This document shows positions 11,970-21,785 of a stretch of 64,000 bases of DNA, piece by piece. Both the position numbers and the translations under genes were made by a program. Numbering within the stretch: the stretch's first letter is position 1; every line of letters starts with the position of its first letter. Source of the stretch: Paraburkholderia lycopersici (GTDB lineage Bacteria; Pseudomonadota; Gammaproteobacteria; Burkholderiales; Burkholderiaceae); assembly GCF_900096975.1 (NCBI RefSeq), contig NZ_FMYQ01000001.1, forward strand, positions 310,001-374,000. Direction: 5' to 3'. The notes beneath the pieces were generated by a model. That model searched no databases. It saw nothing but the letters and a program-made list of their open reading frames with translations, and was not told the origin of the DNA.

Positions 11970-12000
11970 GCCGCGGTCATGCGGCGAGCGAGCCGCGGCC

Positions 12001-12684
12001 TCAGCGGCCGCGCTCGCCGGCGCCGTCCGCCATGCCTTCGTGCTCCATCGCGTAGATCGCCACCTGCACGCGGCTCGTCAGATTGAGCTTGCGCAGGATG
12101 TTGCGCACGTGGATCTTCACCGTGCTTTCGGCCAGGTCGAGCGCTCGCGCGATCTCCTTGTTGCTCGCGCCGCGCGCCAGCTCGCGCACGATGTCGCGCT
12201 CGCGCGCCGTGAGCGTCTCGGCGCTCGCGCGCGCGGCGCCGGGCGCGCTCGCCGGCTGCGCGGGCTTGCGCATCTGCTCGACGAGCTTCGCCGTCATATG
12301 CTCGGTGATGACCGGCTGGCCGCTCGCGGCCTTGCGGATCGCCGCGACGAGCGCCTCCGCGTCGATGCTCTTGAGCAGGAAGCCGCGCGCCCCCGCGCGC
12401 ATCGCGGCCGTGAGCTCGTCGGCGTCTTCGGACACGGTGAGCATCAAGATCGCCGTGTCCGGCAGGTCCTCCACCAGCAGCTGCAGCGTTTCGAGCCCCG
12501 ACAGGCCCGGCATGTTCAGGTCGAGCAGGATGACGTCGGGCAGATGCTGCTTCGCGCGCTTGATGCCTTCCACGCCGTCCGACGCCTCCCCTACCACTTC
12601 GAGGTCGGGCTGGCGCTGCAGGAGCGCGCTCACGCCCGAGCGAAAGAGCGTGTGATCGTCGATGAGCAGAATGCGTAGGGTCAT
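12001..12684 (-). CDS. narL: Nitrate/nitrite response regulator NarL
   Basis: A 227-residue two-component regulator. The receiver domain (1-120) has Asp9/Asp10, the phosphoacceptor Asp55 in LLDLNMPG and Lys105. A variable linker leads to a LuxR/GerE helix-turn-helix at about 157-215 (LTARERDIVRELARGASNKEIARALDLAESTVKIHVRNIL). It follows narX by 57 bases, downstream of narGHJI. Phosphorylated by NarX it would activate nar genes and repress alternative respiration. Assignment to NarL rather than another LuxR-class regulator rests on sequence plus locus. Confidence 0.93.
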   Translation of the reverse strand: MTLRILLIDDHTLFRSGVSALLQRQPDLEVVGEASDGVEGIKRAKQHLPDVILLDLNMPGLSGLETLQLLVEDLPDTAILMLTVSEDADELTAAMRAGARGFLLKSIDAEALVAAIRKAASGQPVITEHMTAKLVEQMRKPAQPASAPGAARASAETLTARERDIVRELARGASNKEIARALDLAESTVKIHVRNILRKLNLTSRVQVAIYAMEHEGMADGAGERGR

Positions 12685-12741
12685 GGGAGCGTTACGTTGC
12701 CGCGAAGTCCGTTGATCTGATCGTCATGTCGCCGGCCCCGT

Positions 12742-14778
12742 TCATGCGGCCATGCGGCTCGCGGCCGGCAGCACGAGCTCGACGCGCGCGCCGCGGCCCG
12801 GCGCGCTGTCGAGCGTGAGCACGGCGGCGAGGCGTCTCGCCCGCTCGAGCATGATGTGAAAGCCCACGTGCGATTCGCCGCGCGACGCGATCTCGACGGG
12901 ATCGTAGCCCGAGCCGTCGTCCTCGACCGCCAGACGGAAGTCGCGCCCGTTCACGACGCTCACATGCACGTGCAGCGCCTCGGCGTGCTTGCGCGTGTTC
13001 GAGAGCGCCTCCTGCAGCACGAAGAGTACCTGCAACTGCTGGTCGGGCGGCAGCGGCGGCCCGTCTTCGTCGCGATAGTCGAGCGTCAGTTCGGCGTCCG
13101 ACTGGCGCCTGAAGCGCGCCACCGTATCTTCCACGGCGAGGCGCAGCTTGCCCGGGCCGAGCTTCGTGCGGAAGTTCAGCAGCAGTTCGCGCACGTCGTC
13201 GTAGCTTTCCTCCACGCCGCCCGCGAGGAGCGGCACGATTTCGCGAACCTCGTCGAGGTCGCCGCGGGCCGCCGCGCCATCGAGCAGATGCACCTGCATC
13301 TTCAGGAAGCTCAGGCCCTGCGCGATGCTGTCGTGCAGCCCCTGGGCGACGAGATTGCGCTCCTCGGAAACGGCGAGCTGGCGCCCGAGCGCCACGAGCC
13401 GCCGGTTCATCAGCGCCACGCCGAGGTGGCGGCCGAGCGTCTGGAGCAACTGGACGCCGGACGGCGGAATCTCGCGCTCGCGCCGGAAGTGCAGCGAGAA
13501 CGTGCCGAATGTCTCGTTTTGCGCGACGATGGCCGAAACCACCACGCTCACGAAGCCCGCCTTGCGGCAGCGCTGCGCGAGGGTGGCGTCGTCCTGGCGC
13601 GCCCCGCGCAGCGCGAACACGACCGGCTCCTCCGCCGAAGCGCCGCCACAAGTGCAGTCCGCCGCCGGCATGCATTGCTCGGCGCGCGTGATCGCATCGG
13701 GCATGCCTTCCGACACCAGCAGGTGCAGATTGCCGTCCTCCGGCGAGACGACGCGCACGGTGCCGCCATCGGCGTCGAATTCGCGCATCACCCGGGTCAG
13801 GAAATCGCGGCACACGCTTTCCGTCGCGCCCGGCGTGTTGAGGAACGCCGCCATCTCGTAGAGCGTGGCGAGTTCGCGGTTTTGCGCCGCCAGCTGCGCA
13901 GTCTTGGCGTCCACGCGTGCGGCGAGGTCCTGATAAAGCGCCTGCAATTCGGCGACCATGCGGTTGAAACCCTGCGCGAGATGGCCGAACTCGTCGTAGG
14001 TGTCGACGGGCAGACGCGTGTCGAATTCCCGGGCCTCGATGCGCGCGAGCCCGTCCTGAAGACGCTGCACGGGCGCCACGAACCACTGGTAGAGCAGATA
14101 GACGATCGCCATGGTGCCCACGCACGAAACCGCCGCGAGCGCGACCTGCGAGATGCGCAGCCACGCGGTCTTGCGCGCGTTCTCGCGCTCGATCAGGCTG
14201 ACGAGCCGGTTGGCCTCGTCGACGAAACCCGGCAGCAGCGCCATATATGACGACGGCTCGCCCGTGCCGGCGGCGAGGTCGTGCAGCGCCGCCGGCTTGA
14301 GCGCCCCGGTCCATGCCGCCGAGACCCGCTCGAACTGGGCGTGGATGCCGGCGTCGGCGGGAAGGAAGAGCGGCCGCGCCGGGTCGCCGTCGCGCAGTTC
14401 GCCCAATGTTTCGTCGAGCTGGCGCACCTCGGCGTCGACCTGCGCGGGCATGCCGGTGCGCGCCTCCCACAGCGCGATCGCCACCGCGTTCGCGCGCATG
14501 CGCAGGCTGCCTGCGTCGTTGATGGCCGCGCCCCCGCCTTCGAGCTGCCACGAGAGCCAGAGCGTGCCGCTGATCATCGCGAGGACGAGTGCGAGCGCAA
14601 CCGTCGAAAGCACGACGATGCGCGTGGAGAGGCGGCGCTGGAACGGCGCGACGGGGGCGCCGCTGGGCGGGTCGGCAGGCGGGTCGGCAGGCAGGCTGAC
14701 GGCGGGGCTGGCCGTTGCGGCTGCCTGCGCACCCGCGCTTCCGGCGGTACCTGCGGCAGAGTCGGGAGACGGAGTCAT
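12742..14778 (-). CDS. narX: Nitrate/nitrite sensor histidine kinase NarX
   Basis: A 678-residue membrane kinase. TM1 is at about 53-75. The periplasmic sensor has the nitrate-binding P-box (INDAGSLRMRANAVA, about 86-100). TM2 is at about 208-231, HAMP 232-285, then a coiled-coil and GAF-like module with the cysteine cluster Cys369, Cys375, Cys377. The HisKA_3 phosphoacceptor is His482 (HDSIAQGLSF), followed by the ATPase with LSNTRKHA and DDGSGYD. The kinase senses periplasmic nitrate and phosphorylates NarL. The N-terminus carries about 45 residues rich in Ala, Pro and Gly before TM1. The gene lies behind the narI terminator, so it probably has its own promoter in 14779-14957. Confidence 0.95.
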   Translation of the reverse strand: MTPSPDSAAGTAGSAGAQAAATASPAVSLPADPPADPPSGAPVAPFQRRLSTRIVVLSTVALALVLAMISGTLWLSWQLEGGGAAINDAGSLRMRANAVAIALWEARTGMPAQVDAEVRQLDETLGELRDGDPARPLFLPADAGIHAQFERVSAAWTGALKPAALHDLAAGTGEPSSYMALLPGFVDEANRLVSLIERENARKTAWLRISQVALAAVSCVGTMAIVYLLYQWFVAPVQRLQDGLARIEAREFDTRLPVDTYDEFGHLAQGFNRMVAELQALYQDLAARVDAKTAQLAAQNRELATLYEMAAFLNTPGATESVCRDFLTRVMREFDADGGTVRVVSPEDGNLHLLVSEGMPDAITRAEQCMPAADCTCGGASAEEPVVFALRGARQDDATLAQRCRKAGFVSVVVSAIVAQNETFGTFSLHFRREREIPPSGVQLLQTLGRHLGVALMNRRLVALGRQLAVSEERNLVAQGLHDSIAQGLSFLKMQVHLLDGAAARGDLDEVREIVPLLAGGVEESYDDVRELLLNFRTKLGPGKLRLAVEDTVARFRRQSDAELTLDYRDEDGPPLPPDQQLQVLFVLQEALSNTRKHAEALHVHVSVVNGRDFRLAVEDDGSGYDPVEIASRGESHVGFHIMLERARRLAAVLTLDSAPGRGARVELVLPAASRMAA

Positions 14779-14957
14779 GGCCGGTAGCGGGAACCTGCTG
14801 CGCCGGAACGGCGGAGCCTGAATACGACATTATCTGACGGAGTGCCGGGAACGGCGCGAAATGCCGCTGTATCGACAAACCACTGTGACACTATGCACCA
14901 GTTCGCCCGCCGCTCGGGCGGCCGGCATGGCGTTGCGCCCCGGGAGGCGCCTGCCCC

Positions 14958-14994
14958 AAAAAAAGCGGGGAGTTCGAGCGCGGCTCGCTCCCCG
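14958..14994 (-). terminator. Rho-independent terminator after narI
   Basis: On the minus strand CGGGGAG (14994-14988) pairs with CTCCCCG (14972-14966) and is followed by seven T. It lies about 50 bases after the narI stop and splits the structural nar operon from narXL. Confidence 0.88.
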
Positions 14995-15042
14995 TGAAGA
15001 ACGACCGATCCCCACGCGGCCGTCCGGAGGCAAAGTTTGAGG

Positions 15043-15726
15043 CTAGCGGCTGCGAACGAGCTGCCAGGCCCGCGAGAGATAGGTGACCGAGGCGAATCCG
15101 CTCCACACATGCACGAGCCGCGTGAACGGGAAGATCACGAAGAGCGTCATGCCCATGAAGAGGTGCATGCGGAAAATGAGCGGCGCGCTGGCCACGTAGC
15201 TCGCGGCGTCGCCGCGGAACGTGACGATGTGCTGCGCCCACGTCATGAGCCGCACCATCATGGCGCCGTCCATGTGACTGGCCGATTCGCCGATCGTCGT
15301 GAGCCCGAGCAGCAGCGTGACGAGCAGCCAGCCCAGCAGGACCTTGTCGCCCACGCGCGTCACGGCCGAGACGCGCGCGTTCGAGAGCCGCCTGTGCAGC
15401 AGGATCGCGAGCCCGACGAGGCACATCGACCCCATCACGCCGCCCGCCACCATGGCCACAAGTTGCTTCACCGCGTGCGGCACGCCCAGCCAGTCCCACA
15501 CCGCGACCGGCGTGAGCAGGCCGAACAGGTGGCCGAAGAAAAGCCCGAGAACGCCGACGTGAAAGAGGATGTTGCCGAGCCGCAAATGCCCGCGGTAGAG
15601 CAACTGCGAGCTGTCCGCCTTCCACGTGTACTGCTCGCGCTCGAAGCGCGCGAGGCTGCCGAACAGAAAGATGGCGGCGGCGATGTAGGGATAGATGCCG
15701 AACAGAAACTGGTTGAACGTGTTCAT
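15043..15726 (-). CDS. narI: Respiratory nitrate reductase, gamma subunit (cytochrome b)
   Basis: A 227-residue integral membrane protein with five hydrophobic helices. It takes electrons from quinol and passes them to NarH through two b hemes. The four heme ligands known in E. coli NarI are recognisable as His56, His66, His188 and His206. The ATG at 15726 overlaps the narJ stop (ATGA), indicating coupled translation. Last gene of the structural operon, followed by a terminator. Confidence 0.97.
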   Translation of the reverse strand: MNTFNQFLFGIYPYIAAAIFLFGSLARFEREQYTWKADSSQLLYRGHLRLGNILFHVGVLGLFFGHLFGLLTPVAVWDWLGVPHAVKQLVAMVAGGVMGSMCLVGLAILLHRRLSNARVSAVTRVGDKVLLGWLLVTLLLGLTTIGESASHMDGAMMVRLMTWAQHIVTFRGDAASYVASAPLIFRMHLFMGMTLFVIFPFTRLVHVWSGFASVTYLSRAWQLVRSR

Positions 15727-16424
15727 GGCGATTCCTTTGCGCAGGCGGCCGAAGGGGTCGCGGCGGCCGCGGCATGCGCCGCTCGCGGGTGGAAATGGAC
15801 GACCTGCGGCGCGTTGCTCGCGGCGAACGAATGCACGAGCGGCTCGACGCCGTCCGCGCCGGTGCCGAAGCGCTCGAGCGCCTCGTCCATGTCGCGCACG
15901 GGCGCGCCCACGAGCGGCAGCGGCTCGACGTCGCTCAGCTCGCACAACACCGAAAAAATGCCCGCGTAGGGGCTTTCGTCCCGCGCCAGCTGGTTGCCGA
16001 GCGCCGCCAGCACGTGAATCGCCTCGCCGAGCAGCGCGCTCGCGTCGTCCTCGCCGATCAGGCCGAGCACTTCGAGAAAAAGCGGCACGTAGTCGGGCAG
16101 TTCGTTGGTCGCGACGTCGAGGCCGTGGCTGCGATATTCGGCGAGCAGATCGACCATCGCCTGGCCGCGTGCGCGGCTTTCGCCGTGCACGTGCTCGAAC
16201 AGATGCAGCGAATGGCGCCGGTTGCGGTCGAAGGTCGCCACGTAGGTTTCCTGCGACTCGACGAGCGAGCGCTCGCGCAACGCGCCGAGGAGCGGCGCGA
16301 GTTCGCGCGTGGCGAATGCGCCGCCCGGCGCCGCCTCGATCGCGGCCTCGATGTCCTCGAGCGCGTCGAGCAAGGGCTGCCCTGGATAGTCCAGCAGCGC
16401 GGAAAGGACCGGATAGATCGACAT
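15723..16424 (-). CDS. narJ: Nitrate reductase assembly chaperone NarJ
   Basis: A 233-residue all-helical chaperone of the NarJ/DMSO-reductase maturation family. Typical motifs are LLDYPGQPL near the N-terminus, RGQAMVDLLAEYRSHGL and LPDYVPLFLEVLG. It holds apo-NarGH while the molybdenum cofactor and iron-sulfur clusters are inserted. The C-terminal 35 residues are Ala-rich and poorly conserved. It begins 16 bases after the narH stop and overlaps narI by four bases. Confidence 0.95.
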   Translation of the reverse strand: MSIYPVLSALLDYPGQPLLDALEDIEAAIEAAPGGAFATRELAPLLGALRERSLVESQETYVATFDRNRRHSLHLFEHVHGESRARGQAMVDLLAEYRSHGLDVATNELPDYVPLFLEVLGLIGEDDASALLGEAIHVLAALGNQLARDESPYAGIFSVLCELSDVEPLPLVGAPVRDMDEALERFGTGADGVEPLVHSFAASNAPQVVHFHPRAAHAAAAATPSAACAKESP

Positions 16425-16440
16425 GGTGAAGTCCTCCCGC

Positions 16441-17994
16441 TCAAGCTTCCGAAGGCGTCTTGCGGCGCGACTTCGGCATATCGACGTACACCACGCTGCC
16501 CGCGATCTTCGAGCCGAACAGCGAGCCGTCCGACACGCCGCCCGAGCAGCCGTTGCCGAACGAGAAGCCGCAACTGCCCTTCTCGTTGAAGCTGTCCTCG
16601 ACCATCTCCTTGTGCGACGAAGGCACGACGAAGCGATCCTCGTAGCTCGCGAGCGCCATGATGCGGTACATGTCCTCGACCTGCCCCTCGGTGAGTCCCG
16701 CGCGCTTCAGGAGCGCGTTGTCGTTCACGCCGTCCACGGTCTGGGCGCGCTTGTACGCGCGCATCGTCAGCATGCGGTTGAGCGCGGAAATCACGGGCTT
16801 TTCGTCGCCGGCGGTGAGCAGGTTGGCGAGATAGCGCATGGGAATGCGCAGGCTCGCCACGTCCGGAATCACGCCGTCCATGCCGATATGGCCCGCGTCC
16901 GCGGCCGACTGGATCGGCGAGAGCGGCGGCACGTACCAGACCATCGGCAGCGTACGGTATTCGGGATGCAGCGGGAACGCGATCTTCCACTCGCACGCCA
17001 TGCGGTACACGGGCGAGCGCACGGCTGCGTCGAGCCAGCTTTGCGGCACGCCCTGGCGGAGCGCCTCGGCCTGGATGGCCGGATCGTGCGGATCGAGGAA
17101 CACGTCGAGCTGCGACTGGTACAGGTCCTGCGTCGACTCGACCGACGCCGCTTCGCTGATGCGATCCGCGTCGTAGAGCATCACGCCCAGATAGCGGATG
17201 CGGCCCACGCACGTTTCCGAGCACACGGTAGGCTGCCCCGCCTCGATGCGCGGAAAGCAGAAGATGCACTTTTCGGCCTTGCCGCTCTTCCAGTTGAAGT
17301 ACATCTTCTTGTACGGACAACCGGAAATGCACATGCGCCAGCCGCGGCACTTGTCCTGATCGACGAGCACGATGCCGTCGTCTTCGCGCTTGTACACCGA
17401 GCCCGACGGGCACGACGCCACGCACGCCGGATTCAGGCAGTGCTCGCACAGGCGCGGCAGGTACATCATGAAGGTGTTCTCGAAGGTCGAGTACATCTCC
17501 TTCTGCACGTTCTCGAACAGCTTGTCGCGGCTGCGCGAGGCGAACTCGCCGCCCAGGTCGTCTTCCCAGTTAGGACCCCAATGGATCTTGTCCATCTTCT
17601 TGCCGGTGATGACCGACACGGGGCGCGCGGTGGGCGGCGTCTGCGACAGCCGCGCCTTCTGCAGATTCTCGTAATCGTAGGTGAACGGCTCGTAGTAGTC
17701 GTCGATGCCGGGCAGGTTCGGGTTCGCGAACAGGTTCGCCAGCACCTTGAGCTTCGGGCCCTGGCGCGGCTCGATCTTGCCGTTGGGGTTGCGCACCCAG
17801 CCGCCGTTCCACTTCTCCTGGTTCTCCCATTCCTTCGGATAGCCGATGCCGGGCTTCGTCTCGACGTTGTTGAACCATGCGTACTCGACGCCGTCGCGCG
17901 AAGTCCACACGTTCTTGCACGTGACCGAGCACGTATGGCAGCCGATGCACTTGTCGAGGTTCAGGACCATCGCCACCTGGGCGCGGATTTTCAT
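16441..17994 (-). CDS. narH: Respiratory nitrate reductase, beta subunit (Fe-S)
   Basis: A 517-residue electron-transfer subunit. Four clusters are evident: CIGCHTCSVTC near the N-terminus, CEHCLNPACVASC, CRGWRMCISGC (Trp in place of Cys, the 3Fe-4S site) and CIFC followed by CSETC. It carries electrons from NarI hemes to NarG on the cytoplasmic side of the membrane. The ATG at 17994 overlaps the narG stop as ATGA. Length and motifs are normal. Confidence 0.98.
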   Translation of the reverse strand: MKIRAQVAMVLNLDKCIGCHTCSVTCKNVWTSRDGVEYAWFNNVETKPGIGYPKEWENQEKWNGGWVRNPNGKIEPRQGPKLKVLANLFANPNLPGIDDYYEPFTYDYENLQKARLSQTPPTARPVSVITGKKMDKIHWGPNWEDDLGGEFASRSRDKLFENVQKEMYSTFENTFMMYLPRLCEHCLNPACVASCPSGSVYKREDDGIVLVDQDKCRGWRMCISGCPYKKMYFNWKSGKAEKCIFCFPRIEAGQPTVCSETCVGRIRYLGVMLYDADRISEAASVESTQDLYQSQLDVFLDPHDPAIQAEALRQGVPQSWLDAAVRSPVYRMACEWKIAFPLHPEYRTLPMVWYVPPLSPIQSAADAGHIGMDGVIPDVASLRIPMRYLANLLTAGDEKPVISALNRMLTMRAYKRAQTVDGVNDNALLKRAGLTEGQVEDMYRIMALASYEDRFVVPSSHKEMVEDSFNEKGSCGFSFGNGCSGGVSDGSLFGSKIAGSVVYVDMPKSRRKTPSEA

Positions 17995-20900
17995 GATGCC
18001 GCTCCTTTGCCGACCGGAATCGCCGCTTCGGCTCGCACTCCGGTCCCTTGTAGAACACGCGCGGAGTCCGCTCGTTCGTCGAGCGGTCCTTCGAGCCACT
18101 CGACCTTCTTCATCTTGCGCACGATCACGAACTCGTCGCGATTGCTGCCGACCGTGCCGTAGTAGTTGAAGCCATAGGCGAGTTGCGCATAGCCGCCGAT
18201 CATGTGCGTCGGCTTGAGCACCGTGCGCGTGACCGAGTTGTGAATGCCGCCGCGCATGCCGCTCGTTTCCGCGCCGGGCACGTTCACGATCTTTTCCTGG
18301 GCGTGGTACATGAGGCACATGCCGCGCGGCACGCGCTGGCTCACCACGACGCGCGCGGTGAGCGTGCCGTTCACGTTGAACACCTCGACCCAGTCGTTGT
18401 CGACTAACCCGGCCTCCTTCGCCTCGGCTTCCGAGACCCACACGTGCGGGCCGCCGCGCGAGAGCGTGAGCATGCGCAGGTTGTCCGAGTACGTGGAGTG
18501 AATGCCCCACTTCTGGTGCGGCGTGATCCAGTTCAACACGAGCTCGTGCTCGCCGTTGGGCTTCGCGCCGAGCATCGGCAATGTCGTCTTCGTGTCGATG
18601 GCGGGCTTGTAGTTGCAGAAGCCCTCGCCGAAGTCGAGCATCCAGCGGTGATCCTGGTAGAACTGCTGGCGGCCCGTGAGCGTGCGCCATGGAATCAGCT
18701 CGTGCACGTTCGTGTAGCCGGCGTTGTAGCTCACCTCCTCCGATTCGAGGCCCGACCACGTGGGCGCCGAAATGATCTTGCGGGGCTGCGCCTGCACGTC
18801 GCGAAAGCGGATCTTGTCGTGCTCGCGGCCCTCGGCCAGATGCGCGTGGTCGCGGCCCGTGATCTTCGAGAGCGCGTCCCAGGCCTTCACGGCCACGTGG
18901 CCGTTGGTTTCCGGCGCGAAGGTGAGGATCATCTCCGCGGCGTCGATCGCGGTCTCCAGACGCGGGCGCCCTTCGGCCGCGCCGCGGTTCTGCTGGATGC
19001 CCGTGAGCTGCGCGAACTCGCCCACCTCGTGCACCGTGTTCCAGTTGATGCCCTTGCCGCCGTTGCCGAGCTTGTCGAGCAGCGGCCCGACCGAGGTGAA
19101 CTTGTTGTAAATCTCGCGATAGTCGCGCTCCACGAGCGTCATCGACGGCGCCGTCTTGCCCGGAACGAGATCGCATTCGCCAAGCCGCCAGTCCTTTGGC
19201 TCGAACGCCTGGCCGAGCTCGCCCGGCGTGTCGTGCATGAGCGGCGTGCAGACGAGGTCCGTGCGCTTGCCGAGGTGCGCCCCGCCGATCTCCGAGAACG
19301 TCTTCGCGATCGCCTTGTAGATCTCCCAGTCCGTCTTGCTCTCCCACAGCGGCTGCACGGCCTCGGAGAGCGGATGGATGAACGGGTGCATGTCCGACGT
19401 GTTGAGGTCGTCCTTCTCGTAGAACGTGGCCGTGGGCAGCACGATGTCGCCGTACAGACAGGTGGTGCTCATGCGGAAGTCGAGCACCGCGAGCAGGTCG
19501 AGCTTGCCTTCGGCCGCTTCGCGCACGTGCACTTCCGACGGCTTGATCGCGTCGGCTTCGTCGCCGAACAGCGCGTTCTGCGTGCCGAGCAGGTACTTGA
19601 GGAAGTACTCGTGGCCCTTGCCCGAGCTGCCGAGGATGTTCGAGCGCCACACGAACATGTTGCGCGGGAAGTTCGCGGGATTGTCCGGGTCGTCGCAGGC
19701 GAAGTTCAGCGCCCCCGACTTCAGTTGATCGACCGCGTACTGCACCGGCGGCACCCCCGCGCGCTGCGCGGCGTCCACCACGTCGAGCGGATTCGCGCCC
19801 AGTTGCGGCGCGGACGGCAGCCAGCCCATGCGCTCGGACTTCGCGTTGAGGTCGAGCATGGAAAGGCCCTCGTAGCGCGCGCGATCGGCGCCCGGCCCGA
19901 GGATTTCGCCGACGCTCACCTTCTCGTGGCGCCACTGGCTCGTATGGTTGTAGAAGAACGACGTGCCGTTCATCTGGCGCGGCGGGCGCGACCAGTCGAG
20001 CGCGAACGCGAGCGGCGCCCAGCCGAACTGCGGACGCAGCTTTTCCTGGCCCACGTAGTGCGCCCAGCCGCCGCCGCTCTGGCCGATACAGCCGCACATC
20101 ATCAACAGGTTGATGATGCCGCGGTAGATCATGTCGTTGTGATACCAGTGATTGAGCGCCGCGCCGAGGATCACCATGCTCTTGCCGCGCGTGCGGTCGG
20201 CGTTGTCGGCGAACTCGCGCGCCACCTGGATCACGAGCTTGCGCGGCACCGTGGTGTGCTTCTCCTGCCAGGCGGGCGTGCAGGGCACGTCGTCGTCATG
20301 CGAGGACGCGACGTTCGGGCCGCCCAGGCCCTGATCGACGCCGTAGTTGGCCATCTGCAGGTCGTAGACGGTCGCGACGAGCACGCTCGCGCCATCGGCG
20401 AGCGTCACGCGCTTCGCGGGCACGCGCCGCGCGAGCAGCGCGCCATGTTCGCCGCCGAAGTACGGGAAGCTCACCTCGACCACTTCGTCATGCCGGTCGA
20501 CGAGCGAGAGGCGCGGATCGATCTTGCGGCCGCTGCCGCCGTCCTTCATCTCGAGGTTCCAGCGCCCCACCTTCTTGCCGCCGTCGTGTTCGCCCTCGCC
20601 CCAGCGAAAGCCGATCGAGCCGTTGGGCGCGACGATGTCGCCCGTGGCCGCGTCGATGGCGAGCGTCTTCCATTGCGGGTTGTTCGACTCGTCGAGATTC
20701 GCGGCGAGCTGCGAGGCGCGCAGAAACTGGTCCGGCACGAGCGCGCCGTCGCGCCTCGCGAGCGTGACGAGCATCGGCATGTCGGTGTACTGCTTCACGT
20801 AGTCGCGGAAATACGCCGATTTGCCGTTCGCGTGAAACTCCTTGAGCACGACGTGGCCCATGGCGAGCGCGAGCGCCGCGTCGGTGCCCTGCTTCGGCGC

Positions 20901-21785
20901 GAGCCAGATGTCGCCGAACTTCACCATCTCGCCGAAGTCGGACGACACCGCCACGGTCTTCGTGCCCTTGTAGCGGACCTCGGTGTAGAAGTGAGCGTCG
21001 GGCGTGCGCGTCTGCGGCACGTTCGAGCCCCACACCATCAAGTACGTGGAGTTGTACCAGTCGGCCGATTCGGGCACGTCGGTCTGCTCGCCCCACACCT
21101 GCGGCGAGGACGGCGGCAGGTCGCAATACCAGTCGTAGAACGACAGGCACGCCCCGCCGATCAGGCTCAGATAACGCGCGCCCGCGGCATACGACACCAT
21201 CGACATCGCCGGAATGGGCGAGAAGCCCACCACGCGGTCGGGGCCGTACTTGCCGATGGTGTAGGCGTTCGCCGCCGCGATGATCTCGGTGGCCGTGCCC
21301 CAGTCGGCGCGCACGAAACCGCCCTGGCCGCGCGCGCGCTTGTAGTGCGCGGCCTTCCGCGGATCCTCGACGATGGAGGCCCACGCCGCGACCGGGCCGA
21401 GCGTCTTGCGCGCCTCGCGCCACATCTCGATCAGGCGGCCGCGGATCATCGGATATTTCACGCGTTGCGCCGAGTACACGTACCAGCTATACGACGCGCC
21501 GCGCGGACAGCCGCGCGGTTCGTGGTTGGGCAAGTCGGCGCGCGTGCGCGGGTAGTCGGTTTGCTGCGTTTCCCACGTAATCAGGCCGTTCTTCACGTAG
21601 ACCTTCCACGAGCACGAGCCCGTGCAGTTCACGCCGTGGGTCGAGCGCACGATCTTGTCGTGCTGCCAGCGGCTGCGATAGCCGTCTTCCCACTTGCGGT
21701 CCTCGTTCACCACCGCGCCGTGACCATTCGAAAAGGTCGACTTCACGCGCGACATGAACTTCAACCGGTCCAGAAAATGACTCAT
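17991..21785 (-). CDS. narG: Respiratory nitrate reductase, alpha subunit (molybdopterin)
   Basis: A 1264-residue catalytic subunit that reduces nitrate to nitrite with a Mo-bis-MGD cofactor. The N-terminal HGVNCTGSC motif supplies the His and Cys ligands of cluster FS0. The cofactor-binding region includes YNSTYLMVWGSNVPQTRTPDAHF. There is no signal peptide, as expected for a cytoplasmic-facing NarG. The start at 21785 has GGAG seven bases upstream; the frame is open further but without homology. First structural gene after narK2, separated from it by 230 bases with two hairpins. Confidence 0.98.
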   Translation of the reverse strand: MSHFLDRLKFMSRVKSTFSNGHGAVVNEDRKWEDGYRSRWQHDKIVRSTHGVNCTGSCSWKVYVKNGLITWETQQTDYPRTRADLPNHEPRGCPRGASYSWYVYSAQRVKYPMIRGRLIEMWREARKTLGPVAAWASIVEDPRKAAHYKRARGQGGFVRADWGTATEIIAAANAYTIGKYGPDRVVGFSPIPAMSMVSYAAGARYLSLIGGACLSFYDWYCDLPPSSPQVWGEQTDVPESADWYNSTYLMVWGSNVPQTRTPDAHFYTEVRYKGTKTVAVSSDFGEMVKFGDIWLAPKQGTDAALALAMGHVVLKEFHANGKSAYFRDYVKQYTDMPMLVTLARRDGALVPDQFLRASQLAANLDESNNPQWKTLAIDAATGDIVAPNGSIGFRWGEGEHDGGKKVGRWNLEMKDGGSGRKIDPRLSLVDRHDEVVEVSFPYFGGEHGALLARRVPAKRVTLADGASVLVATVYDLQMANYGVDQGLGGPNVASSHDDDVPCTPAWQEKHTTVPRKLVIQVAREFADNADRTRGKSMVILGAALNHWYHNDMIYRGIINLLMMCGCIGQSGGGWAHYVGQEKLRPQFGWAPLAFALDWSRPPRQMNGTSFFYNHTSQWRHEKVSVGEILGPGADRARYEGLSMLDLNAKSERMGWLPSAPQLGANPLDVVDAAQRAGVPPVQYAVDQLKSGALNFACDDPDNPANFPRNMFVWRSNILGSSGKGHEYFLKYLLGTQNALFGDEADAIKPSEVHVREAAEGKLDLLAVLDFRMSTTCLYGDIVLPTATFYEKDDLNTSDMHPFIHPLSEAVQPLWESKTDWEIYKAIAKTFSEIGGAHLGKRTDLVCTPLMHDTPGELGQAFEPKDWRLGECDLVPGKTAPSMTLVERDYREIYNKFTSVGPLLDKLGNGGKGINWNTVHEVGEFAQLTGIQQNRGAAEGRPRLETAIDAAEMILTFAPETNGHVAVKAWDALSKITGRDHAHLAEGREHDKIRFRDVQAQPRKIISAPTWSGLESEEVSYNAGYTNVHELIPWRTLTGRQQFYQDHRWMLDFGEGFCNYKPAIDTKTTLPMLGAKPNGEHELVLNWITPHQKWGIHSTYSDNLRMLTLSRGGPHVWVSEAEAKEAGLVDNDWVEVFNVNGTLTARVVVSQRVPRGMCLMYHAQEKIVNVPGAETSGMRGGIHNSVTRTVLKPTHMIGGYAQLAYGFNYYGTVGSNRDEFVIVRKMKKVEWLEGPLDERADSARVLQGTGVRAEAAIPVGKGAAS

